From positions 1 through 25,788 of the IMG/VR virus record IMGVR_UViG_3300044490_000073: a DNA stretch of 25,788 bases; one strand, 5' to 3'. Shown in pieces: positions 7,773-14,216 of this stretch; position 1 is the first letter of the stretch; each line of letters opens with the position of its first letter. This stretch comes from a virus. Under the pieces are notes generated by a model. That model had not been told where the DNA came from. It saw only the letters and a program-made list of their open reading frames with translations, and ran no database searches. Position numbers and translations under genes: made by a program.

Positions 7773-7932
7773 GCTCTCGCTCCTGTCGCCGCGCGACCAC
7801 CAAGGCCAACAGCCACACTGCCACGCCGACACCGGCCAGCGCGCAGCCCGTGTTCTTCACGCCGAACAGCCAGAGTACATAGCCTGATGCGGTGAACAAG
7901 AAGCTAGTCAGGCACAGGACGAATACGTTCAT
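7759..7932 (-). CDS. Very small two-segment membrane protein (57 aa)
   Basis: Minus-strand reading from ATG 7932 to TGA 7759. Translation begins MNVFVLCLTSFLFTASGYVL and continues through a second hydrophobic stretch (CALAGVGVAVWLLALVV), ending with a basic-acidic RRQEREHEGR tail. AGGAG lies six bases upstream. Two membrane helices joined by a short loop containing KN are predicted. The upstream 17 bases including the start are the same as those before the gene at 8145. Function unknown. Confidence 0.55.
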   Translation of the reverse strand: MNVFVLCLTSFLFTASGYVLWLFGVKNTGCALAGVGVAVWLLALVVARRQEREHEGR

Positions 7933-7941
7933 CGTCGGCTC

Positions 7942-8145
7942 CTACGGTTCGGTGGGGACGAAGCGTACTTCCTCTACGGAGCCGCGTCCACCGCAGCCCA
8001 TGCACAGCCCGTACATTTTGCCAGTGTAGTTCATTCCGCGACCGTGACACATCGCGCAGGGGACTTGCTTGCCGGTCTTCTGGTAGTAGCCCGGTCGCCC
8101 CTCACAGCCGAGCAACAGACAGAGACAGAGCAGTAGGTACTTCAT
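7942..8145 (-). CDS. Putative lipoprotein with DnaJ-type CxxCxGxG zinc motif
   Basis: 67 residues. The N-terminus is a short type II signal peptide: Lys-2, a Leu/Cys-rich hydrophobic core and a lipobox LLGC with Cys-14 as the predicted lipidated residue. The mature part carries two CxxCxGxG units, CAMCHGRG (30-37) and CMGCGGRG (48-55), spaced ten residues apart, the arrangement that binds one zinc ion in DnaJ-type cysteine-rich domains. A signal peptide on such a domain is unusual. AGGAG lies six bases upstream of ATG 8145. If exported it would sit on a membrane facing the periplasm or cell surface, but lipidation is inferred only from the motif. Confidence 0.65.
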   Translation of the reverse strand: MKYLLLCLCLLLGCEGRPGYYQKTGKQVPCAMCHGRGMNYTGKMYGLCMGCGGRGSVEEVRFVPTEP

Positions 8146-8154
8146 CGTCGGCTC

Positions 8155-8430
8155 CTAGAGAGACCTCAGCAACTTACGAATGCACAGAGTATTCAAGCTC
8201 ATCTCATGGCACTGCGCCTCGCGTTCTAGTTCACAGCGCAACCCGAGCGACATTCGTACCGTGATCGCGCTAGGGCTCGTACTCGCTCGTAGCTCCGCGT
8301 CGGTACTCTGTGTAGCCGACGGCAAGCTGTTCAGCTCGTAGGCCAGCGCTTCGAGACATCCGGCCTCACGCCGCAACCGAGTCGCGACGTTCAGCAACGC
8401 ATCGGCATGGCACTGGAGTGAATCGCTCAT
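8155..8430 (-). CDS. Ribbon-helix-helix (Arc-like) DNA-binding protein
   Basis: 91 residues. An N-terminal helical segment (residues 1-35) is followed by a linker, then an RHH-type region at about 56-90: a beta strand (AITVRM), helix one (LGLRCELEREAQCHE) and, after MSLN, helix two (TLCIRKLLRSL). RHH proteins dimerise through the strand, which inserts in the DNA major groove. The start directly follows the TAG of the zinc-finger gene upstream. It is probably a small transcriptional repressor, perhaps acting on phage or host promoters. A second RHH protein is encoded just upstream. Confidence 0.65.
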   Translation of the reverse strand: MSDSLQCHADALLNVATRLRREAGCLEALAYELNSLPSATQSTDAELRASTSPSAITVRMSLGLRCELEREAQCHEMSLNTLCIRKLLRSL

Positions 8431-8601
8431 CTAATCGTTCGCCTCGCTGTAGAAATGCTTGTCAAGGTAGCAGCCCTCGCACTCGTTGCTACAGAATACT
8501 TCGTCGTCCCAAGCGTTCCAGTACCACGCACCGCACCACTGGCAGCGGTAGTAGCCGAACCACTCAGCGACCGTCGTCAGCCACCGTGCAAGTAAGTGCA
8601 T
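8431..8601 (-). CDS. Small zinc-finger protein (56 aa)
   Basis: Minus-strand ORF from ATG 8601 to TAG 8431. Cysteines are arranged CQWC (20-23), then FCSNEC (C37, C41) and EGC (C44), the kind of CxxC...CxxxC pattern found in small zinc-binding treble-clef or FCS-like modules. It is Trp- and Tyr-rich between the cysteine pairs. GGAG lies seven bases before the start. It overlaps the end of the upstream RHH gene by 38 bases in another frame. It could recruit DNA, RNA or protein; the sequence does not tell which. Confidence 0.6.
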   Translation of the reverse strand: MHLLARWLTTVAEWFGYYRCQWCGAWYWNAWDDEVFCSNECEGCYLDKHFYSEAND

Positions 8602-8785
8602 GACTGCGCTCCATCAAGACGTTATGGGAGGCGTACCCCAGCGCGCGCACACAGAACTCGTTCAGGCTCACGCGCTGTAGGTAGGCCGCGTCGAGCAACT
8701 GCTTGTGCAGGCTTGCTCCCATCCTCACTGTCACCACGGCGGGCTTAACGGTCTGCCCGCTGTTCGCTCGCTTAGTTCTAGCCAT
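8564..8785 (-). CDS. Ribbon-helix-helix (Arc-like) DNA-binding protein
   Basis: 73 residues from ATG 8785 (AAGGG upstream). A basic N-terminal arm (ARTKRANSGQTVKP) is followed by a VVTVRM strand (about 17-22) and two helices (ASLHKQLLDAAYLQR and SLNEFCVRALGY), which fits the RHH fold. The wording of helix two matches the motif in the second RHH protein at 8155-8430, so they may be diverged paralogues. Likely a transcription regulator in the phage early or middle region. The TGA of the upstream gene overlaps the region just before this start. Confidence 0.65.
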   Translation of the reverse strand: MARTKRANSGQTVKPAVVTVRMGASLHKQLLDAAYLQRVSLNEFCVRALGYASHNVLMERSHALTCTVADDGR

Positions 8786-8786
8786 G

Positions 8787-9254
8787 TCAGGCACCCTTCG
8801 TATACCAGAACTTACGACCGCCAGAGCCCAGCTTACAGCCGAACGTCTGGTCGTCGTTGGACAGGACTTCTTCAATCGCGTCTACGGGCAGGTCCATATC
8901 TTTGGCCACAGTGACAGCGCGCGTCGGCCCCATCGTCAGCAGATAGGTGCGCAGCCGCTCGGTCAGGCTCATCGTCCCGTTGGGTTGCGAGACCAGCTTC
9001 AGCGATGGACTAGCTATGGGAATCTCGACGGGATCGGTCGTGTCGGCTGCGTCGGTGCGCGAGACAATCCGTTGCGCGCATACGACTAGATCGTACAACT
9101 TGCGCAGCCGGCCCAACTCGGCCTCGGTAGCGCGAATGCTTTCCTCCAGGACAGAGACGTTCGCGCCTGCCAGTCCCTTCTCGATTGAGCGCACCGCCAG
9201 CGTGCGGCGACGCTTATCAATACTGCTGGCAGGCGTCTTGGCACCCTTCTTCAT
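8787..9254 (-). CDS. Protein with coiled coil and C-terminal winged-helix-like domain
   Basis: 155 residues from ATG 9254, preferred over GTG 9257 because AAAGGAG then has a normal seven-base spacing. The N-terminus is basic (KKGAKTPASSIDKRRR), followed by a helix with heptads (about 35-65, LEESIRATEAELGRLRKLY). The C-terminal 65 residues are compatible with a winged helix: SLTERLRTYLL, DLPVDAIEEVLSND, then a wing-like GSGGRKFWYTKG end. Probably DNA binding, perhaps a regulator. Family not recognised, so the function is inferred from the fold pattern only. Confidence 0.55.
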   Translation of the reverse strand: MKKGAKTPASSIDKRRRTLAVRSIEKGLAGANVSVLEESIRATEAELGRLRKLYDLVVCAQRIVSRTDAADTTDPVEIPIASPSLKLVSQPNGTMSLTERLRTYLLTMGPTRAVTVAKDMDLPVDAIEEVLSNDDQTFGCKLGSGGRKFWYTKGA

Positions 9255-9290
9255 CACGGCACTCCTTTCGTGTATGGTGCGAGCCGTCGC

Positions 9291-9431
9291 CTACAGGGCA
9301 ACTGAATCGGTATCCACAGTCACTTCGGTCAGGCATTGCGTGACGCGGGCACAGACCCCCTGCAACCACAGAGATACTGCTGATGTACCCATCAGCCCGA
9401 TCCGCTCGACAGAGCTAGCTCGCGTGTTCAC
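9291..9431 (-). CDS. Possible very small gene (46 aa)
   Basis: GTG 9431 overlaps the TGA of the upstream gene as GTGA, and the frame stays open to TAG at 9291, ending just before the next gene's ribosome-binding site. The product would be a slightly hydrophobic peptide (SAVSLWLQGVCARVTQCL in its centre). No clear Shine-Dalgarno sequence is seen. It is listed because it fills the only 170-base gap in this tightly packed block and shares its coupling geometry; it could equally be non-coding leader. Confidence 0.35.
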   Translation of the reverse strand: MNTRASSVERIGLMGTSAVSLWLQGVCARVTQCLTEVTVDTDSVAL

Positions 9432-9634
9432 TTGCTACTGAGACCCACTTCGTCGTCGAGACCGACTGCGGGCACAACGCGCTTGCGGCAGGCAGGCAGC
9501 TCGGGGAACAGCTTGTCGAGCATGTCCTGCGCGTCTTGCTGCCGCTCGTAGCGGTAGGGGCGATTGCCTTCGGGCACCGAGGGCTTGAGGCTGTGCCAGT
9601 TGCCCTGTCGGTCTTGCACCTGCATTTCGTACAT
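9428..9634 (-). CDS. Hypothetical protein, 68 aa
   Basis: Starts at ATG 9634, one base after the terS stop, with GGGGAG close upstream within the terS end; a longer TTG start at 9670 would lie inside terS. The protein is soluble and charged, with QVQDRQGNWHSLKPSVPEG at the start and a helical RYERQQDAQDMLDKLFPE segment. It might be a small partner of the terminase because of its position, but no family is recognised. Confidence 0.55.
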   Translation of the reverse strand: MYEMQVQDRQGNWHSLKPSVPEGNRPYRYERQQDAQDMLDKLFPELPACRKRVVPAVGLDDEVGLSSK

Positions 9635-9635
9635 T

Positions 9636-10226
9636 TCACTCCCCTTCGGCTGGCAGCAGCTTGCCTTCAATCACATCAGGTGAGCTGCGGCGGTCCTCGA
9701 ATAACCGATCCCAATCCATTGTAACGGCGGCTTGCACCTGCACCTTGTCGGGCGCAAACAGACCCTTGTGCTTCATGGCCATTTCAACGCCTTGGGCCTT
9801 GGGGCTCAGGCGCAGCTTCGTTTTGATAGTGCGCTCACCCGTCTCAGGGTTCACGAACACCTGTTGGTCAATGCCGTCTATGCAAGCCCGCGCACGCTCG
9901 TTCATCTGCGGGATGGGCAGTACCTCACCCTGCGCGTCAACGAAGTCATGCGCGTCCCGCGTTGCCAAGTAGTACAGTTGCCGCAGCGCCTCTTCACGCG
10001 TCAGCTCCAGCTTTGCTAGGTCCTTGGCTTGTAGCGCGCCAATCGCTTGGCTGACCAGCCTGTGTCGCAGCAGCTTGGCTCCCGCTACGTCTGGCACCTT
10101 GTATCCTGCAGCTTGCGCAGCACGTTTGGCATTCTGGTCAATGCAGTATTCATGGACGAACTTGCGCTGGTTGTCGGTCAACCTTTCAGGGTTCACACCT
10201 CTCTTCATGAGTTTGTTCCTACCCAT
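9636..10226 (-). CDS. terS: Terminase small subunit
   Basis: DNA-recognition subunit of the packaging motor. The 196-residue protein from ATG 10226 (GGAGG five bases upstream) carries the terminase_2-type N-terminal helix-turn-helix: LTDNQRKFVHEYCIDQNAKR (16-35) followed by AAQAAGY and KLLRHRLVSQAI. The middle contains a helical multimerisation-like segment (about 68-90), and the C-terminus (DWDRLFEDRRSSPDVIEGK) is the tail that usually contacts the large subunit. A longer reading to 10310 has no ribosome-binding site. Placement is odd: terL lies nearly 4 kb downstream, separated by about 15 small genes, where the two are normally adjacent. Confidence 0.85.
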   Translation of the reverse strand: MGRNKLMKRGVNPERLTDNQRKFVHEYCIDQNAKRAAQAAGYKVPDVAGAKLLRHRLVSQAIGALQAKDLAKLELTREEALRQLYYLATRDAHDFVDAQGEVLPIPQMNERARACIDGIDQQVFVNPETGERTIKTKLRLSPKAQGVEMAMKHKGLFAPDKVQVQAAVTMDWDRLFEDRRSSPDVIEGKLLPAEGE

Positions 10227-10279
10227 GACTACCTCCCTGCGACCTATTGTTGGGCCAATCGGCATTGTGCCATCGGTTT

Positions 10280-10297
10280 GTAACCCTATAGGATTAC
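10280..10297. promoter_or_regulatory. Near-perfect 18-bp dyad (operator-like)
   Basis: The sequence gtaaccctataggattac matches its own reverse complement at 16 of 18 positions. It sits in the AT-rich gap upstream of terS, where leftward transcription into terS would pass. The dyad is the right size for a dimeric repressor such as one of the two RHH proteins in the window. Binding is inferred, not shown. Confidence 0.35.
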
Positions 10298-10313
10298 TGT
10301 TGCCAAACACGGG

Positions 10314-10341
10314 TTTACACTCGTCCCACCACCAGTATAAT
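10314..10341 (+). promoter_or_regulatory. Sigma-70-like promoter on the plus strand
   Basis: TTTACA (10314-10319, five of six to consensus) and TATAAT (10336-10341, perfect) are separated by 16 bases. Transcription would start near 10348 and run rightwards, antisense to the primase-helicase gene, with no plus-strand gene downstream. It could make an antisense or regulatory RNA beginning with the hairpin at 10360-10388. In a GC-rich region a match this good is uncommon by chance, but activity is unproven. Confidence 0.45.
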
Positions 10342-10359
10342 AGCTCTTGGCGGGGTCTA

Positions 10360-10388
10360 CTTACTATACTACTTTAGTAGTTAGTATG
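10360..10388. promoter_or_regulatory. AT-rich stem-loop or operator dyad
   Basis: Arms cttactatactac (10360-10372) and gtagttagtatg (10377-10388) pair almost fully, with one bulged base, around a ttta loop. It lies just after the stop of the primase-helicase gene on the minus strand and just downstream of the plus-strand promoter start. It has no T-run on either strand, so it is not a classical intrinsic terminator. It may be an operator, an RNA 3' stabiliser or the body of a small RNA. Confidence 0.4.
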
Positions 10389-10401
10389 CGTTGGATGCCG
10401 A

Positions 10402-12612
10402 TCAATCACTGATCACTTCGGCGTAGAGCCGGTGGAACCGCTCGGTCAAACGCCAGCGTGTCTTGCCTGCCAGCCCCTTCACGTCTGATTGGAAGGACTC
10501 GGCTACGCCAATCGCCTTGAGGAAGCGTAGCAGCACCCGCGTCTTCTCTTCGGTACGATTCGTGTGCATTGCAAGGGTCTGTACGGGCAGCCCCGCTTGC
10601 CCGCTGTGGTAGAGGTGGGCCGCAATCGCCATGCTCAGCCCGCGCGAGGTGTCTAGCGCCACGCGGCTTACCCGCTGCATCACTGCGCTTGACACCGTCG
10701 TTTCGTTGAGCACGAAGGCGAGGCACTTCGCCAGCCGCACGAGCTGGCTGACCAGCCGTGTAGCAAACTCGCGTTCGGCGTGCTCTTCCTGTCTTACGCT
10801 CGGCCGCGCCCGCATGAAGGCCGTAAACTTCCCCAGCCGCGTACAACGCCGCTTGGCCGCGTCGTCCATCTGCACCTGCGCCAGCTTGGCCGCCGCGTGC
10901 TTGCGCAAGTGCCCTACGTAGCCGCCCGTGAGCTGCATCGCCTCGGCCAGCTCGGGCTCGTACTGGCTTATGGCCTGCCCGTTGCTTTCGGCGGCCATGT
11001 TTCGGTCGGCTTGGTTGGCCTTGCGCCACAGGATCTCGTCCTCCAGGTCCTCGTCAATGCCCTCCATGATGACGCAATCCAGGAACCGCTCGCCCAGCTC
11101 GCTCTGGTCCAAAGCTCTCAACGAAGAAGTGCCGCACAGCAGCCATGTCATGCGGATGCCCGCGTAGTCCTTGCTCATCGCGTTGCGGTAGTGCGTGCGG
11201 GCCGTGCTGTCGTACAGGTCGCGGGCCTCGGCCAGTATCTGCGGCAGGTTCGGGCTCTGCAACAGCGTGTCGCCATCCTTGGTCACTAACGTCTTGTCCT
11301 TCACCAGCGGGATGAGGCTGTTGTCCACCTCCTTGCCCTGCTCCCCTTCCTGCCGGTAGCCGCTGTGGAAACCTCGTATCGTGCTCTTGGCCAATACATA
11401 CTGCGCGTTGACACTGAGGGCTTCGCACAACGTGCTCTTGCCACAGGCTGCCGGCCCAATCACCTTCACCCAGAGCTGGTCTCCGACGGCCTTCGTGCTC
11501 GCGACCGAGGCCAGCATCACGGCCAGCGCATGGTCCAGCCCATCCGTCCACTTCAATGCCTTGCGCCACGCATTGATCACATCCTTCCAGCGACTGCACG
11601 GCGCGCACTCCATCGCAACACTATGCCTCCCCGAGCGCACGCGCGGCACATCCACCAGCCAGTCTTGCGGAACGTCGCGCACCTTCGCAAGCAGCGTGCC
11701 CAGCGCCGCCACCCTGTCTGCCGGCGCGCGGCTCTTGGTCAGGTGATCGCGCACATCGTAGCCGTTCGGCAGCGCCGGGTCGTAGCCGTCTTGCCCCCAG
11801 CACAGGTAGCGCACCACGGTCGGCGGCTCAGGCGCAGCCGACAGGATACGCGCCACGCGGCGCATCCCTTCATACCCCGCGCTGCCCGCACGCTCGCGAG
11901 GATAGTCGTTGTCGTACAGCAGCACCACATCCATCCCAGCAAACAGCGGCAGCCACGACTCGAAGAACGTCGTGCAGCCCGGCACCGCCAGCACAGCCGC
12001 TCTGCTGAGCAGACTGCGGTCGGGGTTCGCCGTGAGCACCAGCTTGCCATCGTCGACCGACTTGGCGATGCGCAGCGTCTCCCACAGCGCCAGCCCGTCC
12101 CACGGCCCTTCGCACAGATAGACCGTGCGACAGCCCTTGCCCGGCAACCCCGGCGCACCGTGCAGAGCGTGGCCCAGCCCCGGCACAGGCAGCAGCCGGC
12201 GTCCCTGCCCGTGCCGCACATAGTGATAGAGCTGTTTCAGGCAGCCGTCGGCAGTGTAACCCGGCACAACCCAGTCACCCGTAAGCCGACTGCGGCAGAT
12301 ACCCCACGCCATCAGCGTCTCGGGGTACAGCAGCCGGCGCGACGCCATCAGCTCACTGTAGTCCTCGGTCTGCTCGTCGCTTGCGTCATGCAGCAACTCC
12401 AGGAACTGGCTGGCGTTCCCGCCGCCCTTGTCCGTCCCTTCACCGCAGACCCAGCACCGCCACAGCCCGGTCTGCGCGTTGACGCTGAACTTGCCCGCGC
12501 GCTTGCACCACGGACAGTCGCCGGTGAGCTGCTCGCCCACGCCCAGCAACGGCACGCCCAGGAACTCGTAAAGACGACGATAGTTCACCACGCCTGTTGA
12601 AACGCTTGGCAT
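10402..12612 (-). CDS. Primase-helicase: zinc finger, TOPRIM, AAA+-type ATPase
   Basis: Predicted to prime and unwind DNA at the phage fork. 736 residues from ATG 12612; the TGATG overlap with the upstream gene and AAGGA seven bases before it decide the start. N-terminal zinc binding: CPWC (33-36) and CWVC (53-56), as in DnaG-type and T7 gp4 primases. TOPRIM catalytic positions: E168 in CEGPWDG and D234/D236 in LLYDND. ATPase: P-loop GPAACGKST (386-394), a probable sensor segment LLCGTSSLRALDQ (491-503) and an arginine-rich ERFLDC near 508. The C-terminal third is helical and ends in a probable winged helix (about 665-735). The ATPase block resembles SF3 or D5-like helicases rather than the RecA-type T7 gp4 motor, so the fusion is less common. 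It is encoded next to DNA precursor enzymes. Confidence 0.85.
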   Translation of the reverse strand: MPSVSTGVVNYRRLYEFLGVPLLGVGEQLTGDCPWCKRAGKFSVNAQTGLWRCWVCGEGTDKGGGNASQFLELLHDASDEQTEDYSELMASRRLLYPETLMAWGICRSRLTGDWVVPGYTADGCLKQLYHYVRHGQGRRLLPVPGLGHALHGAPGLPGKGCRTVYLCEGPWDGLALWETLRIAKSVDDGKLVLTANPDRSLLSRAAVLAVPGCTTFFESWLPLFAGMDVVLLYDNDYPRERAGSAGYEGMRRVARILSAAPEPPTVVRYLCWGQDGYDPALPNGYDVRDHLTKSRAPADRVAALGTLLAKVRDVPQDWLVDVPRVRSGRHSVAMECAPCSRWKDVINAWRKALKWTDGLDHALAVMLASVASTKAVGDQLWVKVIGPAACGKSTLCEALSVNAQYVLAKSTIRGFHSGYRQEGEQGKEVDNSLIPLVKDKTLVTKDGDTLLQSPNLPQILAEARDLYDSTARTHYRNAMSKDYAGIRMTWLLCGTSSLRALDQSELGERFLDCVIMEGIDEDLEDEILWRKANQADRNMAAESNGQAISQYEPELAEAMQLTGGYVGHLRKHAAAKLAQVQMDDAAKRRCTRLGKFTAFMRARPSVRQEEHAEREFATRLVSQLVRLAKCLAFVLNETTVSSAVMQRVSRVALDTSRGLSMAIAAHLYHSGQAGLPVQTLAMHTNRTEEKTRVLLRFLKAIGVAESFQSDVKGLAGKTRWRLTERFHRLYAEVISD

Positions 12613-13157
12613 CAGTAGTTCCTTACTTCCCAGAACACGGTATTGAATCCAGCCACCGTCCCCCAGCACACGTCGTAGACAGAGAACTCCACGACGTGGC
12701 CAGGGTATCGCTCCAACAGGTCGCGCAGCCAATTCCAGCTACGCTCGTTCATCGCTTGTCTCACCAGCACCATCGCCGCCAGTCCGCAGGCATACGCGGT
12801 GCAGGCTTGCAACGCATCACGCATCGGCAGCTTGACCGTACTGTAGGTCAGTTGCCAGCCGCCCACATCCTCCATTACTTCGCCCTGAATTACCGTGCGC
12901 GGCGTGGGAGCCATCGCGCTGATATACAGCCCGTCCACGCCATACTCAGTAGCAGCCCGCTGCCACACGCCCGCCAGTTTACGCCGTGACACGTTGTACC
13001 AAGTGCGCCCGCCGGCCGTGCGGTTGCGCACGTGAAACGGACCGCGTGCCGCACTGGCCAAGCAGTCCTCCAGCTTGGGCCACGTTGGCGCAGCGTTGCC
13101 GAACTCGCCGGCAGCGTAGCGGCGCACGAAGTCGGCCTTGTCCAATACGGGTCGCAT
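12612..13157 (-). CDS. Hypothetical phage protein between primase and thymidylate synthase
   Basis: 181 residues starting at ATG 13157, with no strong ribosome-binding site. The beginning, ADFVRRYAAGEFGNAAPTW, has the look of a conserved motif, but I cannot name its family. The rest alternates strands and helices without visible catalytic residues; there is a VMEDVGGWQLTYSTVKLP beta segment and a Trp-rich C-terminus. It ends in TGATG overlap with the primase-helicase gene and lies six bases after the synthase gene, so it is part of the same message and may work in replication. Confidence 0.65.
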   Translation of the reverse strand: MRPVLDKADFVRRYAAGEFGNAAPTWPKLEDCLASAARGPFHVRNRTAGGRTWYNVSRRKLAGVWQRAATEYGVDGLYISAMAPTPRTVIQGEVMEDVGGWQLTYSTVKLPMRDALQACTAYACGLAAMVLVRQAMNERSWNWLRDLLERYPGHVVEFSVYDVCWGTVAGFNTVFWEVRNY

Positions 13158-13163
13158 ACTTGT

Positions 13164-14216
13164 TCAACCGTCAAGCGCTGCGGTGGGCGTAAGCGGCGCG
13201 CGGCTTTGGGCTTCCCAGCGTTCCTTGCGGCGCTGCAACCACAGCTTGCCCGCCAGCCGCCAGTCGCTCGCGGTAACTTGCTCCATCAGCTCCAGCGCGC
13301 TGTTGTCGCCGTAGTACAGCCGCAGCTTGTGCTTGCGGAAGGCAGCCATCATGGGCCGCGCAACGTGCTCCAGGAAGGGTTCCTTGAACGGTGCGCCGTC
13401 AATGCTGTCCACGAACCTTCGCACCTCGGCGTCGAAGAGCTTGACATTCCAGCACAGCACCACTCCGTCGCTGCTGACGTCACGACCGTAGGCCAGCGGC
13501 CGAGACCCGTACACCGTCAGGTCGTTGTCCAACCACTCTTTCGGCTTCCAGTTGTCAAGGTAAACATGCAGATTGTTTGTGATCTGGTGGTAACGGCCCA
13601 TCGGCACGTTCAACCGACTGGCCACGTACTCCAGCAGAACGGCGAACTGCACGGCGTTCGCGCCCAGCAGCCCCCAGATCAGGTCGTTGCTGCGGTTGCA
13701 CACCGTCACTTCCAGCTTGCCGTTCACCAAAGCGAAGTAGGCGTGCGTATTGCAGCAAACGTCCTTCGTCCAACTTACGTTCATCAGGTCGTCTTGCACG
13801 TTCCACATCTGCAAGACCGCCCGCCGACTGTCGGGCTTGCTGCGCAGGTGATCAACGATCAGGTCGAGCTGGTCAACCCCGTGCCGCCAGCGGTAGCCGT
13901 AAGCACCATTGAACGTGATGCCGTTGTCGCTGGCCACGTCAGCGATGTGACTGTTGTAGTACCGCAGTGGCTCGACATCATTGCGACCGGCCAGCAGCCA
14001 CAACGCTTCGAACAGATGGAAGAAAGGATTGGCGTCACGTGCGGGATGCAGCAGCACGCATTCGCGCGGATAGGCGTAGCTCACCACAACCGGCTCGGGC
14101 ACCATGAGTACATCGCCGGCGCGGCTGCTCGTGCGCACCGTCGGCAGGTCGCGGTTGTGAATGCCGCGCACCAGCCCCTGAAAGGCGTCGTTCACGTTGC
14201 GGAAGAAGAAGTGCAT
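13164..14216 (-). CDS. Thymidylate synthase / deoxypyrimidine hydroxymethylase family protein
   Basis: The family methylates or hydroxymethylates dUMP or dCMP at C5 using methylene-tetrahydrofolate. 350 residues from ATG 14216 (GGAG six bases upstream; a TTG four codons earlier would be a longer start). Visible are the phosphate-binding SRRAVLQMW (R131, R132), the catalytic Cys at VCCNTH (C154/C155; bacterial ThyA has PCH), RSND (175-178) and GANAVQF with N187, the Asn that in ThyA favours dUMP over dCMP. The Trp-rich IWDEW segment of bacterial ThyA is replaced by HIADVA (90-95). Loss of those Trp residues and the nearby predicted 5-hmdU kinase make dUMP hydroxymethylase a serious alternative. 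The gene overlaps the DUF4406 gene by 25 bases. Confidence 0.85.
   Translation of the reverse strand: MHFFFRNVNDAFQGLVRGIHNRDLPTVRTSSRAGDVLMVPEPVVVSYAYPRECVLLHPARDANPFFHLFEALWLLAGRNDVEPLRYYNSHIADVASDNGITFNGAYGYRWRHGVDQLDLIVDHLRSKPDSRRAVLQMWNVQDDLMNVSWTKDVCCNTHAYFALVNGKLEVTVCNRSNDLIWGLLGANAVQFAVLLEYVASRLNVPMGRYHQITNNLHVYLDNWKPKEWLDNDLTVYGSRPLAYGRDVSSDGVVLCWNVKLFDAEVRRFVDSIDGAPFKEPFLEHVARPMMAAFRKHKLRLYYGDNSALELMEQVTASDWRLAGKLWLQRRKERWEAQSRAPLTPTAALDG

Noticed and set aside
10360-10388. Hairpin as an intrinsic terminator of the primase-helicase message
   Set aside because: The stem is AT-rich and no T-run follows on either strand, so I report it only as a stem-loop or operator.
11365-12600. Plus-strand ORF of 411 residues
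   Set aside because: Antisense to the primase-helicase gene, whose zinc finger, TOPRIM and P-loop motifs are unambiguous; composition is His/Arg/Gln-rich as expected for a shadow.
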